Below, in pieces: positions 34,393 to 34,453 of a stretch of DNA of 34,453 nucleotides (position 1 is the first letter of the stretch; each line of letters begins with the position of its first letter). Source of the DNA: Rhizobium sp. Q54. GTDB lineage: Bacteria > Pseudomonadota > Alphaproteobacteria > SHVZ01. The stretch is taken from positions 1 to 34,453 of the forward strand of contig CAMBVS010000046.1 of the NCBI GenBank assembly GCA_945871425.1, in the 5' to 3' direction. The translations under genes were made by a program, and so were the position numbers. The notes beneath the pieces are model-generated. The model saw nothing but the letters and a program-made list of their open reading frames with translations. It made no database searches and was not told the DNA's origin.

Positions 34393-34453
34393 ATGGCCAC
34401 GGCCTCAACCGTCGCTACAAGGGCTTGGGCTAGGAGAGCGGCGCGACGTGATG
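34393..34453 (+). CDS. Possible start of an ABC permease gene (partial, right edge)
   Basis: An open frame from ATG 34393 reads MATASTVATRAWARRAARRD and runs off the window. A basic, Ala-rich N-terminus is common in DppB/DppC-type permeases, and position after a solute-binding gene fits. AGGAG is 12 bases upstream, which is long. ATG at 34451 with another AGGAG is an alternative start. Only 20 codons are visible, so this is tentative. Confidence 0.3.
   Translation, partial: MATASTVATRAWARRAARRD

Overview
The window is about 34.5 kb of high-GC DNA from an alphaproteobacterium, probably of the Rhodospirillales or a nearby order. The evidence is a complete set of alphaproteobacterial cell-cycle regulators (GcrA, CtrA and the phosphotransferase ChpT), the alphaproteobacterial families UPF0262, DUF2948 and DUF3553, a short-form HisG, and flagellar export genes (fliI, fliJ) beside ctrA. 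The assignment to order level is inference.

Region 1 (1-6871, minus strand) is a housekeeping string: murA, DUF2948, hisG, hisD, UPF0262, a low-molecular-weight phosphatase and infA (cut by the left edge). The order is one I know as conserved in this class. The unusual member is an FAD-dependent oxidoreductase between the phosphatase and infA. Region 2 (6886-11380) holds a two-gene unit of an ATP-grasp ligase and a persulfide-dioxygenase-like metallo-hydrolase, a 44-residue membrane microprotein, tRNA-Thr(GGT), msrA and a tandem universal stress protein; oxidative and sulfur stress is a recurring theme.

Region 3 (11504-19287) is an accessory block. It has a class D beta-lactamase-like protein whose active-site lysine is alanine (Ser-Thr-Phe-Ala), two tandem MlrC-type M81 metallopeptidases of identical length, gcrA, and two paralogous family 5 (Dpp/Opp-type) solute-binding proteins facing each other across a perfect-stem terminator. 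Uptake and cleavage of small or modified peptides is the simplest reading, but no permease or ATPase lies in this block. Region 4 (19458-23009) is flagellar export (fliI-fliJ), then ctrA with TTAA-rich candidate CtrA sites in its leader, chpT convergent with it, and a DUF3553 protein. A small secreted protein, mobA and alaS follow.

Region 5 (26814-31400) separates alaS from recA, which are usually close neighbours in this class. It contains a possible frameshifted gene relic, a TPR-GT41 (SPINDLY-type) glycosyltransferase, and a two-gene nucleotide-sugar unit (an RmlD-like reductase and a CapE/FnlA-like dehydratase). This looks like a protein or surface glycosylation cassette, possibly for flagellin. 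recA follows, with a strong terminator downstream and two near-match SOS boxes upstream. The window ends with a third family 5 solute-binding protein and the probable beginning of another transporter gene.

The best candidates for new biology are the lysine-less class D beta-lactamase homologue beside the duplicated M81 peptidases, the ATP-grasp/persulfide-dioxygenase pair, and the glycosylation cassette between alaS and recA. None is demonstrated from sequence alone.
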